From Synechococcaceae cyanobacterium (GTDB lineage Bacteria > Cyanobacteriota > Cyanobacteriia > PCC-6307 > Cyanobiaceae), in the NCBI GenBank assembly GCA_947461705.1, contig CANHMF010000012.1:1-32343 (forward strand): a stretch of DNA of 32,343 nucleotides, in the 5' to 3' direction. Each line of letters begins with the position of its first letter. Positions within the stretch are counted from its first letter, which is position 1. Of the stretch, positions 13,962-23,197 are shown in pieces. The notes under the pieces were generated by a model. It was not told where the DNA came from, searched no databases, and saw only the letters and a program-made list of their open reading frames with translations. The position numbers were made by a program, and so were the translations under genes.

Positions 13962-16900
13962 TCAGGCGGCCACCAGCGGCGAGCTGAGGCGGGCCCGGAA
14001 GGCCTGGGCCGTGAGGGTGTGGAGGGCAGCACTGCTGTCCTTGATGCAGAACTGGTGGCCGAGGCGCACGTAGCGGATCTGATCGTGGTGGCGCACCATG
14101 GCCACCACCGGAACGCGAATGCCGGCATCGTCCTTATCGGTGCGGTGCTGATTGAGGCACTCGCGCAGTTTGTGCTGCACGGTGATGTCGCTGGCCTCCT
14201 CGGCCTGCAGTTCCACCATCAGGAACTTGAGCTCATCAATCACGCGGCAATCGTCCACGATCAGCTGCACCTGTTCATCGCGACGATCCACCGATGCCCA
14301 GATCAACAGGCGGGCATCCACCATCAGATGATCCGCCAGGCGGGCGTAGGTCTTGGGGAACACCACCGCCTCACAACTGCCGCTGAGATCCTCCAGCTGC
14401 AAGACGGCCATGCGGTCGCCCTTGCGGGTGGTCACGGGCCGCAGGCCGGACACCATGCCCACCACACTCACCCGAGCCTTGTCGGCCTGCTCCTCCAGGC
14501 TGCCCAGCCCCACGGCCGAGAGCAGCTGGATCGGCCGGGTGAGCTGCTTGAGCGGGTGGTCTGAGAGGTAGAAGCCCACCAGCTCCTTCTCCAGGCGCAG
14601 CTTTTCCGTGGGGGGGTAATCGGCCACCGCCGCAGCCTTCGGGGCCGTGCTGAGATCACCACCGGGGGCACTGGCCGCTGGCCCGGCATCCGCACCGCCG
14701 CCCAGCAGATCAAACAGGTTGCCCTGGCCGCTGGCACGATCCTTGGCCCGGGAACTGGCCCAGTCGATGATCAGATCGAGATCCGCCATCAGCTGGGCGC
14801 GGTTGGCACTGGGCTCCAGGCCATCCATGGCACCGCAGTGAATCAAGGATTCCAGTGAACGGCGGTTGAGGGTGCTGCCGGGGATGCGGTCGCAGAGGTC
14901 CGCGAGGCTGCGGAACGGGCCATCGCTGAGGCGCACCTCGATCAGGGCGCGAATGGCACCATCCCCCAGATTGCGCACGGCCGAGAGGCCAAACAGGATG
15001 CGCTCGCCCACGGGGGTGAAGTCGATGCCGGAGGCATTCACATCCGGTGGCATCACCTCGATGCCCATGGCGTTGCAGTTGGAGATGTAGCGCTGCACCT
15101 TGTCGGTGGTGCCGGCATTCACCGTGAGCAGGGCCGCCATGTAGGCGACGGGGTAGTGCGCCTTGAGGTAGGCGGTTTGGTAGGTCACCGCGCCATAGGC
15201 GGTGGAATGGCTCTTGTTGAAGCAGTATTCGGCGAACAGCACCATCTGTTCAAACAGGCCTTCCGCCACCTTCGGATCCACACCGCGCTGCGTGGCCCCC
15301 TGCACGAACACGCTCTGGTGTTTTTCCATCTCGCTCTTCTTCTTCTTGCCCATGGCACGGCGCAGCAGATCGGCCTCACCGAGCGAGTAACCGGCCAGAT
15401 CCTGCGCAATCCGCATGATCTGCTCCTGGTACACCATGATCCCGTAGGTCTCCTGCAGGATCGGCTCGAGTTTGGCGTCCACGAAGTCGATCGCTTCGCG
15501 GCCATGCTTGCGGTTGATGAACTTGGGAATCAGACCCGCATCGAGGGGGCCCGGGCGGTAGAGGGCCAGGATGGAGGAGATGTCCTCCAACGACGAGGGT
15601 TTGAGGTCGCGCACGATCTGGCGCATGCCGCTGGATTCCAACTGGAAGATGCCCTCCAGATCGCCACGGGCCAGCAAGCCGTAGGTCCCCGCATCGTCGA
15701 GAGGGAGCTTGTCGGGATCGACCGTCACGCCCGTGCTCTGGGCCACCAGATCGATCGTCTTGTCGATCATGGTGAGGTTTTTCAGGCCGAGGAAGTCCAT
15801 CTTCAGCAACCCCATCGACTCCACGTCTTCCATGAAGTACTGGGTGATCACCTGGCCATCGTTGTTGCGCTGCAGCGGCACCACCTCGTCAAGGGGGTCG
15901 GCAGCGATCACTACACCGGCGGCGTGAACACCGAATGTTTTGTTGGTGCCCTCGATGCGCATGGCCATATCGACCCAGCGCTTCACCTGGGGATCGGCCT
16001 CATACTTCTCGCGAAATTCCGGCGCCGGCGACTCAGCGCCAATCATCTCCTTGAGCTTGGCGGGTTTTCCGCGCACCACGGGAATCAACTTGGCCAGCCG
16101 ATCGGCATCGCCATAGGGGATGTCGAGCACGCGGGCGACATCCTTCAGCACCGCCTTGGAGGTCATGCGGTTGAAGGTGATGATCTGGGCCACCTTCTCC
16201 TCGCCGTAGCGGCGCGTTACGTAGTCGATCACCTCACCACGGCGCTCGATGCAGAAGTCCGTGTCGATATCCGGCATCGACTTGCGTTCAGGGTTGAGGA
16301 AACGCTCGAACAGCAGCCCATTGGTCACGGGATCGATGTTGGTGATGCCGAGGGCATAGGCCACCAGTGAACCGGCCGCAGAACCACGGCCCGGCCCCAC
16401 GGGAATGCCGCTCTCCCGGGCAAAACGGATGTAGTCCCACACCACGAGGAAGTAGGTGGGGAAGCCCATCTGCTCCATCACCTGCAGTTCAAAATCAAGC
16501 CGCTCGCCGTAGAGCGGGTCAAAGGCCACCTCGGGGCCGAGCTCGAGGCGATCGCGCAGCCCCTGCTCACTCACATGGCGCAGGTAGCTCACCGCCGTGT
16601 GCCCATCGGGGATGGGGAAGCGGGGCATCTGGTAGCGACCGAGGATGTCATAGTCCTCCACCTTTTCGGCCACCTTGGCGGTGTTGGTCACGGCCTCGGC
16701 CACCACATCCGGCTCGAGGTGATCGGCAAACAGGCCGAGCATCTCGGCTTCGCCCTTGATGAATTCCGTGCCGGTGTAGCGCAACCGCTTCTCATCGGTC
16801 ACGAGCTTGCCGGTGAGCACGCACAGCAAGGCGTCATGGGCCTCGGCGTCGTTGCTGGTGAGGTAATGGGCGTCGTTGGTGGCGATTAGGGGGATGCCGA

Positions 16901-17498
16901 GCTCACGGGAGATGCGCGCCATCTCCACATTCACGATCCGGTCTTCAGGAGAGCCGTGGTCCTGAATTTCCAGATAAAAATCGTCGCCGAACAGTTGCTG
17001 ATACCAGCGGGCCACATCCCGGGCCACATCCGGACGGCCCTTCAGAATGGCCTGGGGAATCTCACCGCCGAGACAGGCCGTGGCCACAATCAAGCCCTCA
17101 CTGAACTGGGTGAGGGTGGCTTTGTCGATGCAGGCCCGCGAGAAGATGCCTCGGCCGCGCATGCCGCGCAGGTGGCTGATGCTGGTGAGCTTCACCAGAT
17201 TGCGGTAGCCCACCGCATTTTTGGCCAGCACCACCAAGTGGTAACGCCGTTCCTTCTTCGGGGGGTTGGGGTCATCAAGGGAGCCATTGATGACATACAT
17301 CTCGTTGCCGATGATCGGCTTCACCGAGCTGCCCTTGCAGAGTTTGAGCAGCTCGATGGCGCCGTACATCACGCCGTGGTCCGTGAGGGCCAGGGCCGGC
17401 ATGCCCAACTCCTCAGCCCGCTTCACCATGGCCGGCAGCTGACTGGCCCCATCCAGAAGGCTGTAGTCGCTGTGGTTGTGGAGCGGAACGAAAGCCAA
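13962..17498 (-). CDS. dnaE: DNA polymerase III alpha subunit (undivided, intein-free)
   Basis: Replicative polymerase catalytic subunit, 1178 residues from TTG 17498. The N-terminal PHP domain has [17 protein letters not shown] and [12 protein letters not shown]. Palm motifs are [29 protein letters not shown] with two catalytic Asp, and [16 protein letters not shown] with the third. YRPGPLDAG and the helix-hairpin-helix region follow, then the OB domain ([13 protein letters not shown]) and C-terminus. In many cyanobacteria this gene is split by the DnaE intein at FAEY/CFN; here that site reads straight through at Tyr758-Cys759 (15222-15227). QGNLF at residues 925-929 looks like a beta-clamp motif. 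A 100-base gap separates it from gatA upstream. Confidence 0.97.
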   Translation of the reverse strand: MAFVPLHNHSDYSLLDGASQLPAMVKRAEELGMPALALTDHGVMYGAIELLKLCKGSSVKPIIGNEMYVINGSLDDPNPPKKERRYHLVVLAKNAVGYRNLVKLTSISHLRGMRGRGIFSRACIDKATLTQFSEGLIVATACLGGEIPQAILKGRPDVARDVARWYQQLFGDDFYLEIQDHGSPEDRIVNVEMARISRELGIPLIATNDAHYLTSNDAEAHDALLCVLTGKLVTDEKRLRYTGTEFIKGEAEMLGLFADHLEPDVVAEAVTNTAKVAEKVEDYDILGRYQMPRFPIPDGHTAVSYLRHVSEQGLRDRLELGPEVAFDPLYGERLDFELQVMEQMGFPTYFLVVWDYIRFARESGIPVGPGRGSAAGSLVAYALGITNIDPVTNGLLFERFLNPERKSMPDIDTDFCIERRGEVIDYVTRRYGEEKVAQIITFNRMTSKAVLKDVARVLDIPYGDADRLAKLIPVVRGKPAKLKEMIGAESPAPEFREKYEADPQVKRWVDMAMRIEGTNKTFGVHAAGVVIAADPLDEVVPLQRNNDGQVITQYFMEDVESMGLLKMDFLGLKNLTMIDKTIDLVAQSTGVTVDPDKLPLDDAGTYGLLARGDLEGIFQLESSGMRQIVRDLKPSSLEDISSILALYRPGPLDAGLIPKFINRKHGREAIDFVDAKLEPILQETYGIMVYQEQIMRIAQDLAGYSLGEADLLRRAMGKKKKSEMEKHQSVFVQGATQRGVDPKVAEGLFEQMVLFAEYCFNKSHSTAYGAVTYQTAYLKAHYPVAYMAALLTVNAGTTDKVQRYISNCNAMGIEVMPPDVNASGIDFTPVGERILFGLSAVRNLGDGAIRALIEVRLSDGPFRSLADLCDRIPGSTLNRRSLESLIHCGAMDGLEPSANRAQLMADLDLIIDWASSRAKDRASGQGNLFDLLGGGADAGPAASAPGGDLSTAPKAAAVADYPPTEKLRLEKELVGFYLSDHPLKQLTRPIQLLSAVGLGSLEEQADKARVSVVGMVSGLRPVTTRKGDRMAVLQLEDLSGSCEAVVFPKTYARLADHLMVDARLLIWASVDRRDEQVQLIVDDCRVIDELKFLMVELQAEEASDITVQHKLRECLNQHRTDKDDAGIRVPVVAMVRHHDQIRYVRLGHQFCIKDSSAALHTLTAQAFRARLSSPLVAA

Positions 17499-17598
17499 GA
17501 CGCGCCCGGGGCTGATTCCAGGTTAAGGCTCGGGCGCAAGATTCAGGGCCCGAAGCGCCGCAGCCGGCACTGGGGACACCAGATCTGGGGGCAACGCC

Positions 17599-19059
17599 TC
17601 AGGGCACGAGGGCCGCCTCGGGCCGTTGCTGCATCACCCGGGCGCTCTGTTCGTAGTGGTAGGCCACCTGCAGCAGGCGTTCCTCCTGCAGCACCCCGGT
17701 GATCAGCTGCAACCCGATGGGCAGGCCGCCCTGGTCAAAGCCACAGGGCAGGCTGATGGCCGGCAGGCCGGCCATGTTGGCGGGGATGGTGAGTAGGTCG
17801 GCCAGGTACATGGCGAGGGGATCCTCGGCATGGGCGCCAAAGCCAAAGGCCGTGGTGGGGGAGGTGGGCGTGAGCAGCACGTCCACGGCATCGAAGGCGC
17901 GGTCGAAGTCGCGCCGGATCAGCGTGCGCACCTGCTGGGCTTTTTTGTAGTAAGCATCCACGTAGCCGGCGGAGAGGGCATAGGTGCCGATCAGGATGCG
18001 GCGCTGCACCTCATCGCCGAAACCCTCAGCGCGGCTGCGGGCGGTCATCTCCGCCAGGCTGGCGGCATCGGCGGCGCGATAGCCGTATTTCACGCCGTCG
18101 TAGCGGGCCAGGTTGGCGGACGCCTCCGACGGAGCGATCACGTAGTAGGTGGCGATGCCATCGTTGAAGCGCGGGCAGCTCACATCCACCAGCTCGCAGC
18201 CAAGGGCTTCCAGCTGGGCAGCGGCCGCCATCACCGAGGCCTTCACCTGGGGGTCCAGCCCCTCAGCCTCAAAGCACTCGCGCACAATGCCCACCCGCAG
18301 GCCCGCCACCGGCTGGCTGAGGGCGGCGCGGTAGTCCGGCACAGGGGCCTTGAGGCAAGTGGAATCGCGGGGATCAGCCCCGGCGATCACCTGCAGCAGC
18401 TCGGCAGCATCGGCAACGCTGGTGGTGAAGGGCCCCACCTGGTCGAGGGAACTGGCGAAAGCCACCAGGCCATAACGGCTGACGCGCCCATAGGTGGGCT
18501 TCAGACCCACCACGCCACAGAAGGCCGCGGGCTGGCGAATCGAGCCGCCGGTGTCGGAGCCGAGGGAGGCCACGCATTCACCGGCTGCAACGGCGGCAGC
18601 GCTGCCGCCCGAACTGCCGCCGGGCACCTTGTCGGTGTTCCAGGGATTGCGGCTGGCGCCAAAGGCGGAGGTCTCGGTGGAGCTGCCCATGGCGAACTCA
18701 TCGAGATTGGTCTTGCCAAGCATCACGCCGCCGGCCTGCCAGAGGCGCTCGGTGACGGTGGACTCGTAGGGCGGCACAAAGTTCTCCAGCATGCGGCTGG
18801 AGCAGGTGGTGCGGATGCCCTTGGTGCAGAGGTTGTCCTTGATGGCCAGCGGTACCCCGGCCAAGGGGGGCAGGGGTTCGCCTGCGGCCCGCAGCCCGTC
18901 GATGCGATCGGCATCGGCCCGGGCCCGCTCCGCGGTGACCTCCAGATAGGCATGAACCGCTGGCTCAACCGCCTGGATGCGGCTGAGGTGGTGATCGGTG
19001 AGCTCCCGGGCGGACACCTCGCCGCGCTTGAGCTGCTCGCGCCACTCGGCGATCCCCAT
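17599..19059 (-). CDS. gatA: Aspartyl/glutamyl-tRNA(Asn/Gln) amidotransferase subunit A
   Basis: GatA is the glutaminase of the GatCAB complex, which converts misacylated Glu-tRNA(Gln) to Gln-tRNA(Gln); cyanobacteria rely on it because they lack glutaminyl-tRNA synthetase. At 486 residues it has the family length. The amidase catalytic triad is present: Lys74 (LAIKDN), cis-Ser149 ([10 protein letters not shown]) and nucleophile Ser173 (DTGGSIRQP). [19 protein letters not shown] and the C-terminal [10 protein letters not shown] complete the signature. gatB and gatC are not in the window. It lies between DUF1816 (upstream, 32 bases) and dnaE (downstream). Confidence 0.97.
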   Translation of the reverse strand: MGIAEWREQLKRGEVSARELTDHHLSRIQAVEPAVHAYLEVTAERARADADRIDGLRAAGEPLPPLAGVPLAIKDNLCTKGIRTTCSSRMLENFVPPYESTVTERLWQAGGVMLGKTNLDEFAMGSSTETSAFGASRNPWNTDKVPGGSSGGSAAAVAAGECVASLGSDTGGSIRQPAAFCGVVGLKPTYGRVSRYGLVAFASSLDQVGPFTTSVADAAELLQVIAGADPRDSTCLKAPVPDYRAALSQPVAGLRVGIVRECFEAEGLDPQVKASVMAAAAQLEALGCELVDVSCPRFNDGIATYYVIAPSEASANLARYDGVKYGYRAADAASLAEMTARSRAEGFGDEVQRRILIGTYALSAGYVDAYYKKAQQVRTLIRRDFDRAFDAVDVLLTPTSPTTAFGFGAHAEDPLAMYLADLLTIPANMAGLPAISLPCGFDQGGLPIGLQLITGVLQEERLLQVAYHYEQSARVMQQRPEAALVP

Positions 19060-19091
19060 CGACTCTCAGGTGCGTTGCTGGGTCGACGCTA

Positions 19092-19340
19092 TCAGTCAGC
19101 ACCGGCGGCAATCGTGAGGGGCTCGCCCCGGCGGGCGCGCAAGAGCGTGTGGCTGAGCTGGCCGGAACCTTCACTGCGCAGATCGGCCAGGAACGGCGGC
19201 AGGGCCGCCTCCAGGCTGCTGCGGCGCACATAAGGGCCGAACCAATAGGTGACATCCGGCTCACGGGTTTCAACCCGGGCCCACCAGGCCAGGCCCAGGC
19301 CGTTGGCAACACTGCGCAGGGGCCAGAGCAAGGACGTCAT
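19092..19340 (-). CDS. DUF1816 family protein
   Basis: An 82-residue soluble protein from ATG 19340. The pattern LANGLGLAWWA-like (here VANGLGLAWWARVET), then DVTYWFGPYVRRSSLE, then LPPFLADLRSEG and SHTLLRARRGEPLTI matches DUF1816, a cyanobacterial family related to the small CpcD-like linker fold region in some phycobilisome-associated proteins. The function of stand-alone members is not established. A longer open frame extends to 19625, but the upstream residues are Arg/Trp-rich and unlike the family, and they antisense-match nothing else; they also fall inside rlmB's tail on another frame. It lies between rlmB and gatA on the same strand. Confidence 0.85.
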   Translation of the reverse strand: MTSLLWPLRSVANGLGLAWWARVETREPDVTYWFGPYVRRSSLEAALPPFLADLRSEGSGQLSHTLLRARRGEPLTIAAGAD

Positions 19341-19416
19341 CGCAACGGGTGGTGATGGTGTGCATTCTGCCGGTGGACTGGGGAGTTGGCCGTAGCCGGG
19401 CCAACTCCCGCTGGCC

Positions 19417-21150
19417 TCAGAGTTGGATGTCGCCAGCGAAGCCCGCAGCGGGGCTGGGGCTGAGATCCAACGAGAGGTCCGCAGGAGCCGCTGGAGCCTC
19501 CGCCGCCACCTCCTCAGCCAGCTCTGCGACCGCTTCAGCCACCAACTCAGCCGCCACTTCGGCAACCACCTCTGCCACCAAGGCCGAGGCCACGGCCGCT
19601 TCCTCGGCGCTGAAGGCATCGTCATCCTCGACAGCCTCGAGCTGGTCGGACGCCGGCAACGGTTCAGGTGTGGCCAGCTGGGGGCGCACGATCCGCGGGG
19701 CAGGGGAGGACCCGGTGATGTTCTTCATCCAGCCACGGCGGGCCACCTCATAGAGCACCATGGCCGTGGCCACGGAGGCGTTGAGGCTGGGGGTGGCACC
19801 GCGCAGCGGGATGCGCACGAGTTGGTCGCAGTGCTTGCGGGTCAGCATCGACAGCCCGGAACCCTCGGAGCCGGTGACGATCACCAGCGGCCCATCGAGA
19901 TCGGCCTCGGTGAGCGACACACTGCCCTCGCCGGCCAGGCCGATCACTCGGTATCCCTCTTCCTTGAGCGTTTCCAGGGAGCGGTTGAGATTCACCACGC
20001 GGGCCACAGGCAGGTGCTCGAGGGCGCCGGCCGCCACTTTCGCCACGGAGCCGGTGAGGCCGGCACTGCGGCGCTGGGGCAGCACCAGACCATGGGCACC
20101 GAGGGCCTCGGCGCTGCGCACGATCGCCCCCAGGTTGTGGGGGTCGGTGATGCCATCAAGGGCCATCAATAGGGGGGGCTCGCCGATGTTGCGGCAGCCG
20201 TCGATCAGCGTGCCCAGATCCAGAGTGTCGGCGGCAGCGGCCTGCAGCACGATGCCTTGGTGCACGGCGCCGTCGGTGAGCTGCCCCAGGCGCGCCCAGG
20301 TCACCTCCTCCACCAGCACGCCACCGGCCTTGGCCTCCCGCAGCAACTGCATGAAGCGCGGCTGAAAACGCATCTCAGCCGTGCACCAAATGCGGTGGAT
20401 CGGCCGGTCGCTTTCCAGGGCCGCCTGGGCAGCGTGGCGCCCCCAGATCAGGTCGTCGGCGGGGCCCGCATTGAAGCGGGTGGACTCGCCCACCTCACCC
20501 ACGGGTACCTCCACGGCAATCACCCGCTCGCGGTCGCGGTCGCGAGCCGGGCGGCGCTCGGCAAAGGCGGGGCGAGCGCCGAACTGGGGGCGCCCCTGGG
20601 GACGCCCAGGACGGAAGGATCCGCCATCCGGGCGGGGGGCTGAGAAGCGACGCCCCTCGGGGCGGGGACCCCGCTCCGGACGACCCGCACCACCACCACC
20701 GCCAGCAGCACCGCGGTCGTCAAAGCGGCCAGCCGGACGACCGGGACGTCGCTCGGGGCGGCCGGCACCGAAGCGGGGACCATCCGGACGGCCACCCGAC
20801 TCAAAGCGACGTGGGCCGCCCTCGGGGCGGCGAGTGAAGGGCTTGCGACCGGCAGCGGGGCGGCCTTCACCCATGGAACTGCGGCCGCCACGATCCCCGC
20901 GGTCGCCACGCTCGGGGCGGTCACCCCGGTCACTGCGCTCGGGACGGTCGCCACCCTCAGGGCGCCATTCGCCTCGCGGGGCAAAGGGCCTAGACCCCCC
21001 ACGGCCGCCGTAGGCGGGACGCCCGGGCTTGCCGCCGCCACCGCCGCCGCCACCACGGGCGCCACCGCGTTCGCCGCCCCTGGTGCCACCACCCCCACCA
21101 GCGCCAGCTCCCTGGCCACGGTCAGGGCGGCGATCAAAACGAGGGCTCAT
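19417..21150 (-). CDS. rlmB: 23S rRNA 2'-O-methyltransferase RlmB/TrmH-family with RG-rich head and acidic tail
   Basis: SPOUT methyltransferase, 577 residues, about twice the usual 240-260. Residues 1-209 are disordered, dominated by Arg, Gly, Pro, Asp and Glu (RGDRPERGDRGDRGG and similar). Residues 233-315 are the substrate-binding domain (LIWGRHAAQAALES). Residues 325-475 are the knotted SPOUT domain with motif 1 DPHNLGAIVRSAEALGAHG (Asn339, Arg345), motif 2 VIVTGSEGSGLS (423-434) and motif 3 IPLRGATPSLNASVATAM (447-464). Residues 480-577 are a Pro-rich then acidic Ala/Val/Glu helix-forming tail. The expected reaction is Gm2251-type methylation of 23S rRNA. Mini-RNase III lies 18 bases upstream, a pairing also known from Bacillus. 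Confidence 0.92.
   Translation of the reverse strand: MSPRFDRRPDRGQGAGAGGGGGTRGGERGGARGGGGGGGGKPGRPAYGGRGGSRPFAPRGEWRPEGGDRPERSDRGDRPERGDRGDRGGRSSMGEGRPAAGRKPFTRRPEGGPRRFESGGRPDGPRFGAGRPERRPGRPAGRFDDRGAAGGGGGAGRPERGPRPEGRRFSAPRPDGGSFRPGRPQGRPQFGARPAFAERRPARDRDRERVIAVEVPVGEVGESTRFNAGPADDLIWGRHAAQAALESDRPIHRIWCTAEMRFQPRFMQLLREAKAGGVLVEEVTWARLGQLTDGAVHQGIVLQAAAADTLDLGTLIDGCRNIGEPPLLMALDGITDPHNLGAIVRSAEALGAHGLVLPQRRSAGLTGSVAKVAAGALEHLPVARVVNLNRSLETLKEEGYRVIGLAGEGSVSLTEADLDGPLVIVTGSEGSGLSMLTRKHCDQLVRIPLRGATPSLNASVATAMVLYEVARRGWMKNITGSSPAPRIVRPQLATPEPLPASDQLEAVEDDDAFSAEEAAVASALVAEVVAEVAAELVAEAVAELAEEVAAEAPAAPADLSLDLSPSPAAGFAGDIQL
20524..21150. repeat. Low-complexity RG/RPEG-coding tract in rlmB
   Basis: About 630 bases of Gly/Arg/Pro codons encode recurring units such as RPERG, RGDRG, GRPEG and GGGGG. 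There is no fixed repeat length, so this is degenerate low-complexity coding sequence rather than a tandem array. The frame stays open throughout and composition switches abruptly to ordinary sequence after codon 209. Confidence 0.8.
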
Positions 21151-21168
21151 ATCAAGCAGGCAATGGGT

Positions 21169-21573
21169 TTATGGGTCGGCGTCCTCGAGTTGATCCAACA
21201 GCTGCGCGAGCCGGCCGGGATCCTGAAGAAAGAGCCAGCCCACCATTGTCTCAAATCCCGTCGCACGGCCATAAAGACCGGCCTCCCCCTTGCGAGGACC
21301 CCGGCCAGCCCGGTTGCGTCCCCTACGTACCAGCTCTAGCTCGGCGTCGGTCAAAACACCGCTGGCTTCCAGTTTTTCCAGGGCTGCCGATTGGGCATCG
21401 GCCCGCACATCCGCCACCACAGCCCTGTGCAGATCGGCGCTGCGGCCCGGTTGACGGCAGCGGCGCAGCCGCTGGTGCAACTCCCACACGGCATCGCCGA
21501 GCCAGGCCAACTGCAGGGGCCCCAACTCCCCCTGCACAGCTGGGGGCGAGAGCTGGGCCAACCAGCTGGCCAT
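21169..21573 (-). CDS. mrnC: Mini-ribonuclease III
   Basis: RNase III-like enzyme without a double-stranded RNA-binding domain; in Bacillus it matures 23S rRNA ends. The 134-residue protein has LAWLGDAVWELHQRL (catalytic Asp about residue 27), a middle helical part with VVADVRADAQSAALEKL, the basic RRGRNRAGRGPRKGEAGL, and YGRATGFETMVGWLFL with the second metal-binding Glu. All expected catalytic acids appear present. It sits 18 bases upstream of rlmB, and both act on 23S rRNA, a neighbourhood shared with Firmicutes (yazC-yacO). The STAS gene ends seven bases upstream, so three genes form one operon. Confidence 0.93.
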   Translation of the reverse strand: MASWLAQLSPPAVQGELGPLQLAWLGDAVWELHQRLRRCRQPGRSADLHRAVVADVRADAQSAALEKLEASGVLTDAELELVRRGRNRAGRGPRKGEAGLYGRATGFETMVGWLFLQDPGRLAQLLDQLEDADP

Positions 21574-21580
21574 ACCGAAC

Positions 21581-21928
21581 TCAGGCGGCGATGGCGCCGA
21601 GGGCGGTGTCGAGATCGGGCTGGAGATGCAGGAACTCCTCGAGTCTCACCAGTTTCACCGTCTGCACGACCCGGGCATTGCCCACCACCAGGAACTGGAT
21701 CTTGGCGTCGTTGCACTGCTTGGCGAGTTGCACCAGCACGCCAAGACCGGAGGAGTCGATGAAATCGATGCGGCTCAGATCAATCACCAGGGGCTGCGCC
21801 TGGGCCGGACGATGATCGGCGATGAAGGCGAGAAACTGCTTGTCTGAATAGGCATCCAGCTGGCCGGTGAAGCTGAACAGCAGACAGCCGTCCTGCTGCT
21901 CGTAGCCGCCCCTGAGGGACACGGTCAA
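21581..21928 (-). CDS. STAS-domain anti-sigma-factor-antagonist-like protein
   Basis: A 115-residue single STAS domain of the SpoIIAA/RsbV type. Visible core: LLFSFTGQLDAYSD, then PLVIDLSRIDFIDSSGLGVLVQL with Ser59/Ser60 at the site that is phosphorylated in SpoIIAA, then the C-terminal helix VVQTVKLVRLEEFL. In that system a HPK-like kinase inactivates it by phosphorylation and a PP2C phosphatase reactivates it; neither partner is encoded here. Only TTG 21928 or GTG 21922 can start the frame. It is seven bases upstream of mini-RNase III, so it is probably transcribed with it. The partner and target are unknown. Confidence 0.9.
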   Translation of the reverse strand: MTVSLRGGYEQQDGCLLFSFTGQLDAYSDKQFLAFIADHRPAQAQPLVIDLSRIDFIDSSGLGVLVQLAKQCNDAKIQFLVVGNARVVQTVKLVRLEEFLHLQPDLDTALGAIAA

Positions 21929-22028
21929 TCGCTGCAGATCAGTGATGGCTACTGGCCTCGAACGTCACGAGCGACCGAAGTGTAATGACGGTTTCGGGCT
22001 TGGGAGGCTCCGCAACAAATCAGTTGCG

Positions 22029-23171
22029 TCAGCGGCGCTCCGCCATCAACGCCACGAAGCGGCCGAAGTGGTGGTCGGCGTCGTGGGGACCCGGGCTGGC
22101 CTCCGGGTGGTACTGCACGCCGAACAGGGGCAGACGCCGGTGGGCCAGGGCGGCCACGGTGCGGTCGTTGAGGTTGAAGTGGGTGATCTCCACCTCGGCG
22201 GGGTTGAGGGAATCGGCAGCGAGGGCGAAGCCGTGGTTCTGGCTGGTGATCTCCACCAGCCCTGTGCTGCCACAGGGGTGGTTGAGGCCGCGGTGGCCGT
22301 AGCCCAGCTTGTAGGTGCTGCCGCCGAGGGCCAGGCCGAGGATCTGGTGGCCGAGGCAGATGCCGAACACCGGCAGATCGGGCTGCTGCACCAGGCCCTG
22401 GGCCAAGGCGATGCCACTGGTTACCGCCGCAGGATCACCGGGCCCGTTGGAGAGGAACACCCCTTCGGGCTGCAACGCCAACACCTGCTCAAGGCTGGCA
22501 TCAGCTGGCAGCACTGTTACAGCGCAACCGTGGGCCGCCAGGCGCTCGAGGATGGCCCGCTTGATGCCGAAGTCGATCGCCACCACGCGGTAGGGGGTGG
22601 CGGGGCCGCTCTGAAGCCGTTGGTCAAAGGCCGCGGGGCAGAGGCTGGTCCAGGTGTAGGGCTCAGCGGTGCTCACCGTCTGGGCCAGGTTGAGGCCGGC
22701 CATCGAGGGGGCCGAGCGCACCTGCTCCAGCAGCTGTTCAGGGCTGCGGCCATCGGTGCTGATGGCGCCATTGATGGCACCGCCCTCGCGCAGGTGCCGC
22801 ACCAGGGCCCGCGTGTCGATGCCGCTGATGCCCACCACGTTGTGGCGCTGCAGCCAAGCCTCCAGCGTGTCCTCGCTGCGCCAGCTGCTGGGCACGGGCG
22901 CCAGCTGCCGGGCAATCACGCCGCGCACATGGGGCGCATCGGCCTCCTGGTCGGCGCTGTTCACACCGGTATTGCCCAGTTCGGGATAGGTGAAGGTCAC
23001 CAACTGGCCCGAGTAGCTCGGGTCCGTCATGACCTCCTGATACCCGGTCATGCCGGTGTTGAACACCACCTCACCGATGGCGGTGCCGCTGGCGCCGAAG
23101 GCTTCGCCCCGCAGCACCAGGCCATCGGCCAGCACCAACAGGGCAGGGTTCGGGGAGAGGGCTGTCGTCAT
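22029..23171 (-). CDS. carA: Carbamoyl-phosphate synthase small (glutaminase) subunit
   Basis: Releases ammonia from glutamine for the large subunit CarB, feeding arginine and pyrimidine synthesis. From ATG 23171 ([17 protein letters not shown]) it has 380 residues. The N-terminal CPSase domain shows [21 protein letters not shown] and [15 protein letters not shown]; the class I amidotransferase domain has FLSNGPGDP, Cys272 in GICLGHQIL, and His355/Glu357 in [12 protein letters not shown], so the triad is intact. An in-frame GTG at 23177 is possible. trpD lies 26 bases upstream on the same strand; about 100 bases without recognised signals separate it from the STAS gene. carB is not in the window. 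Confidence 0.97.
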   Translation of the reverse strand: MTTALSPNPALLVLADGLVLRGEAFGASGTAIGEVVFNTGMTGYQEVMTDPSYSGQLVTFTYPELGNTGVNSADQEADAPHVRGVIARQLAPVPSSWRSEDTLEAWLQRHNVVGISGIDTRALVRHLREGGAINGAISTDGRSPEQLLEQVRSAPSMAGLNLAQTVSTAEPYTWTSLCPAAFDQRLQSGPATPYRVVAIDFGIKRAILERLAAHGCAVTVLPADASLEQVLALQPEGVFLSNGPGDPAAVTSGIALAQGLVQQPDLPVFGICLGHQILGLALGGSTYKLGYGHRGLNHPCGSTGLVEITSQNHGFALAADSLNPAEVEITHFNLNDRTVAALAHRRLPLFGVQYHPEASPGPHDADHHFGRFVALMAERR

Positions 23172-23197
23172 AGGCACCCATCATCCCGCAAGGCCCC

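Noticed and set aside
15156-16370. 404-codon open frame antisense to dnaE
   Set aside because: Lies opposite the conserved palm domain of DnaE; composition is that of a mirrored frame.
10575-16555. HIP1 palindrome (GCGATCGC) enrichment
   Set aside because: I found only two copies by eye (10575-10582 and 16548-16555), about what chance would give at this GC content.
17499-17598. Regulatory RNA in the gatA-dnaE gap
   Set aside because: Only weak GC pairing and no T run, promoter-like hexamer or known riboswitch pattern could be seen.
17830-19233. 467-codon open frame antisense to gatA
   Set aside because: Gly/Ala/His-rich shadow of the amidase frame, without motifs.
20524-21150. CRISPR array or tandem repeat in the GC-rich tract
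   Set aside because: No fixed-length repeats or spacers; the tract is an uninterrupted reading frame of Arg/Gly/Pro codons.
21932-22028. Promoter or terminator in the gap between carA and the STAS gene
   Set aside because: A TACACT hexamer and a TTGTTG are present on the minus strand but are 28 bases apart, too far for a standard promoter; no stem with a T run is seen.
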